From Microbacteriaceae bacterium (GTDB lineage Bacteria; Actinomycetota; Actinomycetes; Actinomycetales; Microbacteriaceae): DNA of 64,000 bases. The notes beneath the pieces are model-generated. The model made no database searches and had not been told where the DNA came from. It was given only the letters and a program-made list of their open reading frames with translations. Below, piece by piece: positions 1 to 8,389 of this stretch. The position numbers and the translations under genes are program-made. Each line of letters opens with the position of its first letter. Position 1 is the first letter of the stretch. The DNA lies in contig JACMPQ010000098.1 in NCBI GenBank assembly GCA_014377425.1, positions 1-64,000 of the forward strand, in the 5' to 3' direction.

Positions 1-83
1 CCGCCGAAAGCCGAGATTAGCGACTGGGCAGTGTCAAACAAGAAAATGACCAGCCGAATCATGGCGGCCTTCAGACGTGTCAT
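1..83 (-). CDS. N-terminus of an unidentified protein (partial, runs off the left edge)
   Basis: On the minus strand an ATG at 83-81 opens a frame that stays open to the edge of the window (27 complete codons, starting MTRLKAAMIRLVIFLF). The start is hydrophobic with basic residues, compatible with a membrane or signal segment. A TAGTCT box lies exactly 6 nt before the ATG and there is no Shine-Dalgarno sequence, the same layout seen at many other genes here, so it is probably leaderless. It is divergent from xerC. Family not recognised. The opposite plus-strand frame ending at 96 is the alternative but lacks any such support. Confidence 0.45.
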   Translation of the reverse strand, partial: MTRLKAAMIRLVIFLFDTAQSLISAFG

Positions 84-95
84 TTGCCAAGACTA
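81..95 (-). promoter_or_regulatory. Predicted leaderless promoter -10 box and start codon
   Basis: TAGTCT (95-90), 6-nt spacer, ATG (83-81). Matches the actinobacterial TANNNT -10 pattern with transcription predicted to begin at the start codon. No clear -35. Confidence 0.4.
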
Positions 96-124
96 GGTCG
101 TGTTGCCGTTGTCGTTATCGCCAT

Positions 125-181
125 TTTCGCTGCCGCTTTCGCTGCCGCTTTCGCTGCCGCTTTCGCTTTCGCTGCCGCTGC
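125..181. repeat. 12-bp tandem repeat between divergent genes
   Basis: About four and a half copies of TTTCGCTGCCGC, with one copy shortened to TTTCGC. It lies between the left-edge gene and xerC. Read on the minus strand it would encode Gly-Ser-Glu-Ser repeats, but no credible gene uses it. Confidence 0.75.
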
Positions 182-266
182 CATTGCCGCCGCCGGATAA
201 GTAGCTCACTTGGTCAACCGCGTTTCGGTCGGGCACAGCGGGAGGGTTATCCGGCACCATGGAGGG

Positions 267-1313
267 GTGACACTGGAACGCGCCATCATCAACTTCGTCG
301 CCCATCTGGTGACGGAGCGCGGCTTCGGCAGCAACACCGTGCGGTCATACCGTTCTGATCTGAATCAACTAGCTGACTTTGCTGCCACGCAGGGTGCGGT
401 GAATACCCGCGAACTCACCCTCGAATTGCTGCGCGATTGGCTGTGGCACGGCGCGCAGACCGGGGCGGCGAAGTCCACACTGGCTCGGCGATCCGCCACG
501 GTGCGAGGTTTCACCGCTTGGCTGGCGCGCACCGAGACGGGAGCCGCGGATGTCGCGAGCCGACTGCGCGCGCCGAAACCCGCCAGCCATCTGCCGACGG
601 TACTCACCCGTCCGCAGATTGACGGCATTTTGACTCGTTTGAGCTCCGAAGCGACCTCGGCGACAAAGGCCTCCAGGGCTCGGGATGGGTCTGCGACACG
701 GGAGGTTTCTGCGACTCAAATGATGTCTGCGACACCGCAGGCCTCTGCCGCACAAGGGGTTTCTGTCACGCCAGCAACGATGGTGGCAGCGGCTGAAGCC
801 CTCCGAGACCTGGCCCTGGTTGAACTGCTCTACGCATCAGCGCTGCGCGTTAGCGAGGCAAGCGGGCTGAACATCGGTGACGTTGATTTTGATCGACTCA
901 CGGTGCGGGTTCGCGGTAAGGGCAACAAGGAACGGGTGGTGCCGTTCGGTATTCCGGCTCGGCGGGCTGTGGAGTCCTGGCTCGCGGACGGACGCGAGAA
1001 ACTGCTGAGTAACCCGGCACCCAATCAGGCAGCCGAGACGGCACTTTTTCTTGGCATTCGCGGCGGCCGACTCGGGCCACGCAGCATCTATGCCACGATT
1101 TCGCGACTTCTGGCGGATCTGCCGGGGACGGGCGCGGTGGGCCCGCACACGCTGCGGCACACCGCAGCAACACATCTGCTCGATGGTGGGGCGGATTTGC
1201 GCGGGGTGCAGGAGCTTCTCGGCCACGCCAGTCTCGGAACGACGCAAATTTACACCCACGTTTCCACCGAAAGGCTCGCCGAAAGCTACCGGCTGGCGCA
1301 TCCGCGCGCGTAG
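267..1313 (+). CDS. xerC: Tyrosine recombinase XerC
   Basis: Site-specific tyrosine recombinase of the XerC type, expected to act with XerD at dif to resolve chromosome dimers. The N-terminal SAM-like core-binding domain covers about residues 1-110. The catalytic domain shows the full set: Arg near 194 (ALRVSE), Lys in RGKGNKE, HTLRH (His/Arg near 294/297), GHASLG (His near 320) and the Tyr nucleophile near 329 (QIYTH). The start is uncertain: GTG 267 begins at the usual family position, but TTG 210 is in frame. Between the two domains sits an unusual Ser/Ala/Thr-rich insert of roughly 45 residues with repeated SAT motifs, probably a repeat expansion in the linker. Its position upstream of an M23 peptidase and rpsB is the usual actinobacterial order. 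Confidence 0.9.
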   Translation: MTLERAIINFVAHLVTERGFGSNTVRSYRSDLNQLADFAATQGAVNTRELTLELLRDWLWHGAQTGAAKSTLARRSATVRGFTAWLARTETGAADVASRLRAPKPASHLPTVLTRPQIDGILTRLSSEATSATKASRARDGSATREVSATQMMSATPQASAAQGVSVTPATMVAAAEALRDLALVELLYASALRVSEASGLNIGDVDFDRLTVRVRGKGNKERVVPFGIPARRAVESWLADGREKLLSNPAPNQAAETALFLGIRGGRLGPRSIYATISRLLADLPGTGAVGPHTLRHTAATHLLDGGADLRGVQELLGHASLGTTQIYTHVSTERLAESYRLAHPRA

Positions 1314-1358
1314 CAATCGGAGGGCTCTCACGCGCCATCACCTTTCGTTGCACACGAG

Positions 1359-1409
1359 CTGCAGTCGTTGCAGCCGTTGCAGCCGTTGCAGTCGTTGCAG
1401 CCGTTGCAT
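1359..1409. repeat. 9-bp tandem repeat between xerC and the M23 peptidase
   Basis: Five to six copies of GTTGCAG(C/T)C in the space between two convergent genes. Confidence 0.8.
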
Positions 1410-1431
1410 GCGGCAGCCAGCCGCTCGAGCT

Positions 1432-2091
1432 TCAGATTTTGCGAGTCGGCAACAAGACTGCAGGGTGGATACCGCCCAGAAAGACCAGCGGGGAAACGTA
1501 TTCGCCGTGTACACGCACTCCAAGGTGCAGGCTCGGTTGCGGTCGGTGTCCAGCCTGCAAATTTCCTACCGGAGCGCCGCGTGCCACCGGTTGCCCGGCA
1601 GCCAGGGGAGAAGCCACCGGTTCGAAGCTGGAGATCACGCCATCGGCATGTTGAATCGACAGTACCGGCCGGTCGACCACCACGCCCACGAAATGAACAA
1701 TCCCGCTATCTGGTGCTGTAATCGTCGCACCCACAGGGGCTGCAATGTCGATACCACGATGCCCGGCGGCAAATCGGTTTGGGGGTGCCACGAACGGGCC
1801 GATGATGTGATGCGGTGGCGGAAGCGGCCACAGCCAGCCGCCCCGTGGCACGGCAGCACCGCGAAACGCGTCGACAGTTCCCGTCGAACGAGAAGCACCG
1901 GTTTGACGAGGACTGTAGGCTTCGAACGCAGTTCTGCCGCCGAAAGTCACGCGCAAACCATTGTTCTGCTCCCGTGGTGATGTCGCCCCCGCCGCAGATC
2001 CCGCTGGGAGTCCCAGCAGTGCAACGAGCAGGAGCGCCGTTAGACGGCCACTAAGCCGGAATGGTCGGATCAGGATCGACGGGAGCGACAT
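1432..2091 (-). CDS. Secreted M23-family metallopeptidase (LytM/peptidoglycan hydrolase type)
   Basis: Predicted exported peptidoglycan endopeptidase of 219 aa. From the chosen ATG at 2091 it has a classic signal peptide: basic start, hydrophobic core TALLLVALLGLPAG, small residues at the cleavage zone. The M23 domain (about residues 85-210) carries the first zinc motif HRGIDIA and a second motif LHLGVRVHG. The second motif has HLG instead of HxH, which I recall as common in the copy next to rpsB. The longer ORF in the track (from 2262) would place low-complexity Cys/Gly sequence before the signal peptide and is rejected. It is transcribed divergently from rpsB and convergently with xerC. Confidence 0.85.
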   Translation of the reverse strand: MSLPSILIRPFRLSGRLTALLLVALLGLPAGSAAGATSPREQNNGLRVTFGGRTAFEAYSPRQTGASRSTGTVDAFRGAAVPRGGWLWPLPPPHHIIGPFVAPPNRFAAGHRGIDIAAPVGATITAPDSGIVHFVGVVVDRPVLSIQHADGVISSFEPVASPLAAGQPVARGAPVGNLQAGHRPQPSLHLGVRVHGEYVSPLVFLGGIHPAVLLPTRKI

Positions 2092-2183
2092 AACACCAGC
2101 ATCGTGGTGTGCACCGCGGGCCGTGACATGCGCAATCGGAAAGTGAGAGATCAAACGCGGGGCACATCGGTGCAGGAGAGGAA

Positions 2184-2226
2184 CGCAGCTGCAGCCGCAA
2201 CCGCAGCTGCAGCCGCAACTGCAACC
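2184..2226. repeat. 18-bp tandem repeat upstream of the M23 gene
   Basis: Two exact copies of an 18-bp unit (CGCAGCTGCAGCCGCAAC) followed by a partial third, in the M23/rpsB divergent intergenic region. Confidence 0.75.
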
Positions 2227-2292
2227 GGTAAACCGGAACGGCGAAACCACCCGCGGGCGCACCCTGCGAACCCGGTGCTAGCATTGGGTCAG

Positions 2293-2312
2293 CACTGGGC
2301 GAAAGCCCAGTG
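2293..2312 (+). promoter_or_regulatory. GAAA-capped hairpin in the rpsB leader region
   Basis: Perfect 8-bp stem CACTGGGC / GCCCAGTG closed by a GAAA tetraloop, about 160 nt upstream of rpsB and not followed by a T tract. It could be part of a structured leader used for ribosomal-protein feedback; this role is inference only. The rest of 2092-2474 holds the 18-bp repeat and presumably the rpsB promoter, which I could not place. Confidence 0.35.
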
Positions 2313-2441
2313 ACTACGCGTGCCCATTCGGCCGCCACATCCACTCGGTCTCCGGCTTTGTCGACTCGTCGATTCTCTCGGAGCGGATGCGCGCCAGGGC
2401 ACCAGGGATCGCGCCACTTGGTGCGGCACAAACTGAAATGT

Positions 2442-2457
2442 CAGGCTCTTTAGCCTG
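2442..2457 (+). promoter_or_regulatory. Small hairpin immediately before the rpsB ribosome binding site
   Basis: CAGGCT-CTTT-AGCCTG, ending 3 nt before the strong AAAAGGAGA ribosome binding site at 2461. Position suits translational control of rpsB-tsf, not demonstrated. Confidence 0.3.
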
Positions 2458-2474
2458 CAGAAAAGGAGACGGCC

Positions 2475-3470
2475 ATGGCCGTTGTCACCATTCGCCAGCT
2501 TCTCGACAGTGGAGTCCACTTCGGACACCAGACCCGTCGTTGGAACCCGAAAATGAAGCGCTTCATTCTGACCGAGCGCTCGGGCAGCCACATCATCGAC
2601 CTGCAGCAGTCGCTCGTGCACATTGACCGTGCCTACGACTACGTCAAGGAGACGGTCGCCCACGGCGGAACCGTTCTGTTCGTCGGTACCAAGAAGCAGG
2701 CGCAGGGCTCCATCGCCGAGCAGGCTCAGCGCGTCGGCCAGCCTTACGTCAACCAGCGTTGGCTCGGTGGGCTCCTCACCAACTTCCAGACGGTTTCTAA
2801 GCGCCTCGCGCGCATGAAGGAACTCGAAGAGGTCGACTTCGACGACACCACCAAGGGTTACACCAAAAAGGAACTGCTCATCCAGCGCCGCGAGCTCGTT
2901 AAGCTCCAGCGTTCGCTCGGTGGTATTCGTAACCTCACCAAGACCCCCTCGGCGATCTGGATCGTCGACACCAAGAAGGAGCACCTCGCAATCGACGAGG
3001 CGCACAAGCTCGGCATCGCGGTCATCGCGATTCTCGACACCAATTGCGACCCCGACGAAGTTCAGTACCCGATCCCGGGAAACGACGACGCCATTCGCTC
3101 GGTTGGCCTGTTGACCCGCATCATTGCGGATGCTGCAGCCGAGGGACTCATCCAGCGTCACCAGAAGCCCGAAGAGGGTTCCGCGCCCGTCGAGCCGCTG
3201 GCCGCCTGGGAAGCCGAACTCCTCGGACAGTCGGAGACCGCTGAGGCGCCCGCCGCCGAGGTGGCGCCGCTGCCCGTCGAGGAAAACGACGCGGATGCGT
3301 CCGTTGTCGCCGGCGACGCCGCCGTTGTGCCCGTGCACGTTGTTGAGTCCGACGCCGCCACCGAGGCCCGCATCGAGGCCGATGCAACCGTCGCCGCAGC
3401 TGACGTCGTTGCCGAGACAACCGTCAAGCCCGCCAAGCCCGCAGCCGCATCCGCTGCGCCCACCGAGTAA
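2475..3470 (+). CDS. rpsB: 30S ribosomal protein S2
   Basis: Small-subunit ribosomal protein S2 (uS2). The first ~240 residues match the family (start [19 protein letters not shown]; later [28 protein letters not shown]-like segment). The 331-aa length comes from a C-terminal tail of about 80 residues rich in Ala, Val, Glu and Pro, as in other actinobacteria but long. The start is fixed by AAAAGGAGA 6 nt upstream of the ATG. It is followed 10 nt later by tsf, the usual co-transcribed pair. Confidence 0.98.
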   Translation: MAVVTIRQLLDSGVHFGHQTRRWNPKMKRFILTERSGSHIIDLQQSLVHIDRAYDYVKETVAHGGTVLFVGTKKQAQGSIAEQAQRVGQPYVNQRWLGGLLTNFQTVSKRLARMKELEEVDFDDTTKGYTKKELLIQRRELVKLQRSLGGIRNLTKTPSAIWIVDTKKEHLAIDEAHKLGIAVIAILDTNCDPDEVQYPIPGNDDAIRSVGLLTRIIADAAAEGLIQRHQKPEEGSAPVEPLAAWEAELLGQSETAEAPAAEVAPLPVEENDADASVVAGDAAVVPVHVVESDAATEARIEADATVAAADVVAETTVKPAKPAAASAAPTE

Positions 3471-3480
3471 GGACGAATCG

Positions 3481-4308
3481 ATGGCAGATTTCAGCCTCGC
3501 AGACCTCAAGACCCTGCGCGAGAGTCTAGGCACCGGAATGGTCGAAACCAAGAACGCTTTGGTCGAAGCAGGCGGCGACCTCGAGAAGGCCACCGAGCTC
3601 CTTCGCCTCAAGGGCGCTAAGGGCAACGCGAAGCGTGCCGACCGTTCCACCAGTGAAGGTCTTGTCGCCGCTCGCAAGGTCGGTGGCGCCACCACCCTGA
3701 TCGAGCTCGTCTGTGAGACCGACTACGTCGCCAAGGGCGAGCGTTTTGGCGCCCTCAGCGAGAAGGTGCTTGACTTCGTCACCGCGGCAAGCGCCACGAC
3801 CGTTGACGAGGCCCTCGCGGCCCCGACCGGTGAGCGCACCGTCGCCGATCTGATCGGCGAAGACGCGGCTGTGCTTGGCGAGAAGATCGTTTTGCGTCGT
3901 CTCGTGGTCGTTGCTGCCGACAGCACCGAGGTCTACCTGCACCGCACGAGCAAAGACCTGCCTCCGCAGGTCGGCGTGGTTGTCGGCTACAGCGGCGGCG
4001 ACGCTGAGACCGCCCGGTCCATCGCTCAGCACATTGCTTTCGCTGACCCGCAGGTGCTCAGCCGCGACGACGTTCCGGCCGACGAGGTTGAGCGCGAGCG
4101 CGCCATCGTCACCGAGATCGCCAACGGTGAGGGCAAGCCCGCAGCGGCTCTGCCGAAGATCATCGAGGGTCGTCTCACCGGGTTCTTCAAGCAGGTTGCC
4201 CTGCTCGAACAGGACTACGCGAAAGACAACAAGCAGACCGTAGCGAAGGTTCTCGACGCCGCTGGCCTCACGGTCACTGGGTTCGTGCGCTTCAAGGTCG
4301 GCGCCTAA
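3481..4308 (+). CDS. tsf: Elongation factor Ts
   Basis: EF-Ts, guanine nucleotide exchange factor for EF-Tu, 275 aa. It has the N-terminal UBA-like helical domain (MADFSLADLKTLRESLGTGM) and the conserved core motif ELVCETDYVAKGE with the flexible EF-Tu-contacting region. The start chosen gives a normal family length; the longer track ORF merely runs back into rpsB in another frame. A strong terminator follows, so rpsB-tsf forms a closed unit. Confidence 0.97.
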   Translation: MADFSLADLKTLRESLGTGMVETKNALVEAGGDLEKATELLRLKGAKGNAKRADRSTSEGLVAARKVGGATTLIELVCETDYVAKGERFGALSEKVLDFVTAASATTVDEALAAPTGERTVADLIGEDAAVLGEKIVLRRLVVVAADSTEVYLHRTSKDLPPQVGVVVGYSGGDAETARSIAQHIAFADPQVLSRDDVPADEVERERAIVTEIANGEGKPAAALPKIIEGRLTGFFKQVALLEQDYAKDNKQTVAKVLDAAGLTVTGFVRFKVGA

Positions 4309-4323
4309 CACAAACAATGAATA

Positions 4324-4360
4324 GGTCCGAGTCGCGCTAAAAGCGGCTCGGACCTTTTTT
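4324..4360 (+). terminator. Rho-independent terminator after tsf
   Basis: Stem GGTCCGAG / CTCGGACC with an additional inner CGC/GCG pairing, followed by TTTTTT. Confidence 0.9.
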
Positions 4361-4408
4361 GCGCCAGCCAATACCCTGTAATCAGTCACACAAGCGAGGG
4401 AGCCTCAC

Positions 4409-5125
4409 ATGACAAACGAAATTCGCAAACGCCGCGTATTGCTCAAATTGTCGGGGGAAGCCTTCGGCGGCGGCGCCCTCGGTGTGAATCCTGATGTTGT
4501 GGGTGCGCTGGCCCGGGAGATCGCGGCGGCCGCACATGACGTTGAAATTGCAATCGTGGTCGGTGGTGGAAACTTCTTTCGCGGCGCCGAGCTGAGCCAG
4601 CGTGGAATGGACCGAGGTCGCGCCGACTACATGGGCATGCTCGGTACCGTCATGAACGCTCTAGCCCTCCAGGATTTTCTCGAGCAGGCGGGCGCTGCCA
4701 CTCGGGTGCAATCGGCCATCTCGATGACGCAGGTGGCGGAGCCCTATATCCCCCGCCGCGCCGAACGACACCTAGAGAAGGGCCGCGTGGTCATCTTTGG
4801 TGCCGGCGCAGGGCTGCCGTACTTTTCGACCGACACCGTCGCCGCCCAACGCGCGCTCGAGATCGGCGCCGAAGTGGTTCTGCTTGCCAAGAACGGCGTC
4901 GACGGGGTGTATTCGGCAGACCCCAGAACCAATGCTGACGCGACTAAAATCGACTCAATCACGTATCAGGAGGCGCTGATTCAGGGGCTCAAAGTGGTTG
5001 ATTCCACCGCTTTCAGCTTGTGTATGGACAACAACATGCCGATGGTTGTCTTCGGTATGAAGCCGGATGGCAACGTGGCTGGTGCCATCCGCGGTGAGCG
5101 CATTGGCACCCTCGTATCCAACTAA
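4409..5125 (+). CDS. pyrH: UMP kinase
   Basis: Uridylate kinase of the bacterial amino-acid-kinase fold: UMP + ATP to UDP + ADP, in pyrimidine nucleotide synthesis. 238 aa, normal length. Visible motifs are [11 protein letters not shown] (phosphate loop), [10 protein letters not shown], the GADYMGML-like segment [14 protein letters not shown], and [14 protein letters not shown]. The start has GAGGGAG upstream. It begins a second unit, pyrH-frr-cdsA, after the tsf terminator. Confidence 0.97.
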   Translation: MTNEIRKRRVLLKLSGEAFGGGALGVNPDVVGALAREIAAAAHDVEIAIVVGGGNFFRGAELSQRGMDRGRADYMGMLGTVMNALALQDFLEQAGAATRVQSAISMTQVAEPYIPRRAERHLEKGRVVIFGAGAGLPYFSTDTVAAQRALEIGAEVVLLAKNGVDGVYSADPRTNADATKIDSITYQEALIQGLKVVDSTAFSLCMDNNMPMVVFGMKPDGNVAGAIRGERIGTLVSN

Positions 5126-5159
5126 ACTGCTCTGGAACCACTTCTGGGAGGAAACACAC

Positions 5160-5714
5160 GTGATTGCCGAAGTAATGACCGAAGCGCGCGAAAAGATGAT
5201 CAAATCTGTCGAGGCGGCCAAAGAGGATTTCGGTAACGTTCGTACCGGGCGCGCAAATCCGGCAATGTTCCAGAAGATCCTCGTGGACTACTACGGAACC
5301 CCGACACCGCTCGCGCAGCTCGCGGGTATGAACAACCCCGAAGCGCGCACACTGTTGGTAACCCCCTACGACAAGGCGGCGCTGAAAGAGATCGAGAAGG
5401 CCTTGGTGAACGCGCCAAATCTCGGGGCCAACGTCGGTAACGACGGCACCGTAATCCGAGTCAGTCTTCCCGAACTCACGCAGGAACGTCGCCGTGAATT
5501 CGTGAAGATTGTGCGCTCGAAGGGCGAAGACGCCAAGGTTGCGATCCGCAACATCCGTCGCAAGGCCAAGGACGATCTCGATGCGCTCAAAAGCGAGGTC
5601 GGCGAAGACGATTTGGCTCGCGGCGAGAAGGATCTCGAGGCTGTCACGAAGGTGTACATCGACGCGATCGATGACGCATTGAAGAAGAAGGAAGCCGAGC
5701 TTCTCGAGGTCTGA
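5160..5714 (+). CDS. frr: Ribosome recycling factor
   Basis: RRF (184 aa) splits post-termination ribosomes together with EF-G. The family signature is clear: VRTGRANP near residue 30, then the middle [10 protein letters not shown] segment, and the C-terminal [10 protein letters not shown] chose GTG 5160 because GGGAGG lies 8 nt upstream and it yields the normal N-terminus ([13 protein letters not shown]). The track start at 5067 lies inside pyrH. Confidence 0.96.
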   Translation: MIAEVMTEAREKMIKSVEAAKEDFGNVRTGRANPAMFQKILVDYYGTPTPLAQLAGMNNPEARTLLVTPYDKAALKEIEKALVNAPNLGANVGNDGTVIRVSLPELTQERRREFVKIVRSKGEDAKVAIRNIRRKAKDDLDALKSEVGEDDLARGEKDLEAVTKVYIDAIDDALKKKEAELLEV

Positions 5715-6700
5715 TGCCTGACGCTCCGGATGCCTCGACCCCCACGGCAAAGAAACGTCGCGGGGTTATTCGTCGTCGGGAGTTCGAGGCGCTGGCTCAG
5801 GCGAAGCGCGAGGAGCTTCGTGCTCAGGTGGCGGTGACGCGAGCGCACATTGACGCCACGAACGAGAAGATCGAGGCGCGTACCGGGCGAAACCTTCCGT
5901 TGGCGATTCTGTTCGGTCTGGTTTTGGGCGTCTGTATGTTGCTCAGCCTCGTGCTGGTCAAATCGCTGTTCATGGTTGTCGCCGCCGGGCTGATGATTTT
6001 CACCGCGCTGGAGCTCGCCAGCGCTCTGCGTTTTTCGGGCCGCGCGATTCCCCGTATTCCGACGGTGATAACGGCCGTCGCCGTGGTGCCAGCCGCGTTT
6101 TACCTGCAGGATGCCGGCAAGTGGTTGGTATTTATTGCCTCCCTCGCGTTCGTGGCGGCCTGGCGGGCGCTGGAGCAGTTGTCGCCCGCGCGTCGCACCA
6201 ACGCCGCCGAGCTGTGGCGTGACCTCGGAGCGGGCACGCTGATTCAGGCCTACGTGCCGTTTTTGGGCGGATTTGCCGTTCTGCTCACCGCCCACCCCGG
6301 CGGCGAGTGGTGGACGCTGGCGTTTTTGCTGTTGGTAATCGTAACCGACACCGGCGCCTACGCGAGCGGCCTGCTATTTGGCAAGCATCCGATGGCGCCG
6401 CGAATTAGCCCGAAGAAGACCTGGGAAGGTTTCGCCGGGTCCGCGCTGGTGGCGTTGGTCGGCGGGGCGATTTTGGCCGTCTTCATGCTGAAACAGGATG
6501 TTTGGGTCGGGCTCATCTTCGGCGCGACCATTCTGGTCACGGCGACCGTCGGAGATCTCACCGAATCCCTGATCAAGCGAGATCTGGGCATTAAAGACAT
6601 CAGCACCTGGTTGCCCGGTCACGGGGGGTTCCTCGATCGACTGGACTCGGTGCTGCCGAGCGCCGTGGCGGCCTACGCACTGTATCTCATCTTCGCCTGA
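5714..6700 (+). CDS. cdsA: Phosphatidate cytidylyltransferase (CDP-diglyceride synthase)
   Basis: Integral membrane enzyme making CDP-diacylglycerol from phosphatidate and CTP for phospholipid synthesis. 328 aa: a charged cytoplasmic N-terminal stretch of about 60 residues, then multiple membrane segments, then the CTP-transferase signature SPKKTWEGF and GDLTESLIKR..LPGHGGFLDRLDS near the C-terminus. It overlaps the frr stop by one base (TGATG), implying translational coupling. Confidence 0.95.
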   Translation: MPDAPDASTPTAKKRRGVIRRREFEALAQAKREELRAQVAVTRAHIDATNEKIEARTGRNLPLAILFGLVLGVCMLLSLVLVKSLFMVVAAGLMIFTALELASALRFSGRAIPRIPTVITAVAVVPAAFYLQDAGKWLVFIASLAFVAAWRALEQLSPARRTNAAELWRDLGAGTLIQAYVPFLGGFAVLLTAHPGGEWWTLAFLLLVIVTDTGAYASGLLFGKHPMAPRISPKKTWEGFAGSALVALVGGAILAVFMLKQDVWVGLIFGATILVTATVGDLTESLIKRDLGIKDISTWLPGHGGFLDRLDSVLPSAVAAYALYLIFA

Positions 6701-6759
6701 GGTCCGAGGAGCCCGGGTAGGGCATGCTGTGCTCTCCTCGGGTAGGGCAGAATGGCCAC

Positions 6760-7311
6760 GTGAGTACAACCTTTCCTCGAACACGCCGATCTCGTCTCGG
6801 GTACAACGTCGAACAGGTTGAGGACTTTCTCGAGGATGCCCGCCGTGCCTATAGCGCCGGCGCCGGTGAACTCACAGTAATCACCGCCGCGACCATCCGC
6901 AGTATGGCTTTCGTGATGCAAAAAGGCGGATATTTGACCACCGCCGTTGATGCCGCCATGGAGCGTCTCGAAGACGCTTTCTCGGCCCGGGAGCGCGAGG
7001 CGAGCGTACGTGTTCAGGGAGATGCCGCCTGGTACGCCCAGGCGCGCTCCAAGGCGCAGGAAATTCTCGATCGACTGGCACGGCCCGAAACTAAGCGGTT
7101 TTCCCGCGAGGGCATCCTTAGCGTTGGGTATCACCCGGTCGACGTTGATGACTTCACCGACCGCCTCGTGAGCTACTTCCAAGACGGGGGAGCTCTCAGC
7201 GCCACGGATGTTCGGGGCATCGCGTTTCGACCTAAACGCGGCGGCTACAGCGAGGCCCAAGTCGACCTCGTGCTCGACGGAGTGCTTGAGGTGATGTTGG
7301 CGGTTCGCTAG
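6760..7311 (+). CDS. DivIVA-domain repeat protein
   Basis: 183-aa cytoplasmic protein with three short DivIVA-type motifs: RLGYNVEQVEDFLEDA near residue 10, VGYHPVDVDDFTDRL near 125 and KRGGYSEAQVDLVL near 160. DivIVA-domain proteins mark curved membrane at poles and septa and organise wall growth in actinobacteria. GTG 6760 is preferred to the track's ATG 6724 because residues before it are not conserved in character, and a CAGAAT box lies 6 nt before the GTG. Function beyond the domain is not known. Confidence 0.85.
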   Translation: MSTTFPRTRRSRLGYNVEQVEDFLEDARRAYSAGAGELTVITAATIRSMAFVMQKGGYLTTAVDAAMERLEDAFSAREREASVRVQGDAAWYAQARSKAQEILDRLARPETKRFSREGILSVGYHPVDVDDFTDRLVSYFQDGGALSATDVRGIAFRPKRGGYSEAQVDLVLDGVLEVMLAVR

Positions 7312-7357
7312 ATTCCGATGTGCCAATTCGGCGATCGTCGGCTAGGGTCTTAGGATC

Positions 7358-8044
7358 GTGAGTCGTCATCGTGCAGAAGCCATAAGCCCAATCGCAAAAG
7401 CAGAGCACCCAAAACGCACTACCGTCTCCCGTGTTGTGAACGTCCGCAGTCGCACCGCCCTTCCACTGTTCGCGTCGGCCGCGGCTCTCGCGGTGGTTTT
7501 GGTTTCTGTCACCGCCCCGATGTCGCAAAACTCCGCGGCAGCCGCAGAGATCACGGCAGAGCTTAAATCCCTGCCCACACAGCAGTTGGCAGTCGACGGT
7601 AGCTCCCCCGCAGCAATTATTCGGGACAGCTACTCGCTCACCGAGAAGGCCGTTCCGGCCGCGACCACCGCGATCGCAGCAGCCAAGGCATCCGGCAAAG
7701 CATCCGGCAATGCAGCCGCTCCCGCAGCCGGTGTGCCCAATCCTGGCTCGGCGCAGGACATTGCCCATCAGATGGTCGCCGACCGCGGCTGGGGCGACGA
7801 CCAGTTCAACTGCCTCGTGGCCCTCTGGAACCGCGAATCCGGTTGGAACGCGTTCGCACACAATGGGGGCAGCGGAGCCTACGGAATTCCGCAGGCCCTC
7901 CCCGGAACAAAGATGGCCACTGCCGGGCCCGACTGGGCAACGAACCCGGCCACGCAGATCACCTGGGGACTCGGCTACATTTCCGGGCGCTACGGCACGC
8001 CCTGCGGCGCCTGGGCGTCGAGTCAATCCAAGGGCTGGTACTGA
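7358..8044 (+). CDS. Secreted transglycosylase-like (lysozyme-fold) protein
   Basis: 228 aa. After a cytoplasmic start it has a hydrophobic signal/anchor (ALPLFASAAALAVVLVS near residues 35-55), an Ala-rich linker, and a C-terminal lysozyme-like domain with CLVALWNRESGW (the Glu is the expected catalytic acid) and GAYGIPQALPG followed by a Gly/Tyr-rich end. This arrangement is common in actinobacteria and suggests peptidoglycan cleavage outside the membrane. GTG start; a TAGGGT box lies 9 nt before it. Confidence 0.85.
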   Translation: MSRHRAEAISPIAKAEHPKRTTVSRVVNVRSRTALPLFASAAALAVVLVSVTAPMSQNSAAAAEITAELKSLPTQQLAVDGSSPAAIIRDSYSLTEKAVPAATTAIAAAKASGKASGNAAAPAAGVPNPGSAQDIAHQMVADRGWGDDQFNCLVALWNRESGWNAFAHNGGSGAYGIPQALPGTKMATAGPDWATNPATQITWGLGYISGRYGTPCGAWASSQSKGWY

Positions 8045-8083
8045 CCGCCTCGCTTCGCGGCGCGTGAATACCGGCAGACTCCC

Positions 8084-8389
8084 ATGCCCCGAAGCAACCG
8101 TCCGCGCAACCCTCGCGTGGGTGCGGACGGGGCTGACGGCGAAGAACGGGACCTCGGCAGTTCGCTGCACGGCAACCTGAGCACCGAAACCAAACGCGGG
8201 GCGCGCTGGAATGTCCATCCGGTTTCATCCCGCGCTGCAACGAAAAACTATCTGTGCCCGGGATGCTCGCTCACGATTGCACCCGGCGTGGCCCACGTTG
8301 TCGCCTGGCGAGATGACGGGCTCATGGGCGCTGCCGACGACCTCGCCTCCCGCCGCCATTGGCACCCCCACTGCTGGAAGATCGGATGA
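8084..8389 (+). CDS. Small zinc-finger-like protein conserved in actinobacteria
   Basis: 101 aa, basic N-terminus, then CPGCSLTIAPGVAHVV and a C-terminal HWHPHCW. The spacing of two Cys followed by His/Cys suggests a single metal-binding site. Homologues are often labelled ATP/GTP-binding protein, for which I see no motif. It overlaps the following hydrolase by 4 bp (ATGA), so the two are probably translated together. Confidence 0.75.
   Translation: MPRSNRPRNPRVGADGADGEERDLGSSLHGNLSTETKRGARWNVHPVSSRAATKNYLCPGCSLTIAPGVAHVVAWRDDGLMGAADDLASRRHWHPHCWKIG

Noticed and set aside
1-96. Plus-strand open frame ending in TAG at 94-96, as the tail of an upstream gene
   Set aside because: No recognisable sequence and weaker codon character than the opposite strand, where an ATG is preceded by the TANNNT-6 nt signal found at other genes.
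77-358. Arg/Cys-rich 93-aa and Gly/Ser/Glu-rich 70-aa ORFs
   Set aside because: Both are translations of the 12-bp DNA repeat and overlap the xerC start; no ribosome binding site.
1432-2262. M23 peptidase starting at 2262
   Set aside because: Would put a repeat-encoded Cys/Gly tract and extra residues before an obvious signal peptide; ATG 2091 is better.
2289-3695. 468-aa minus-strand ORF over rpsB
   Set aside because: Antisense shadow of rpsB and tsf caused by high GC.
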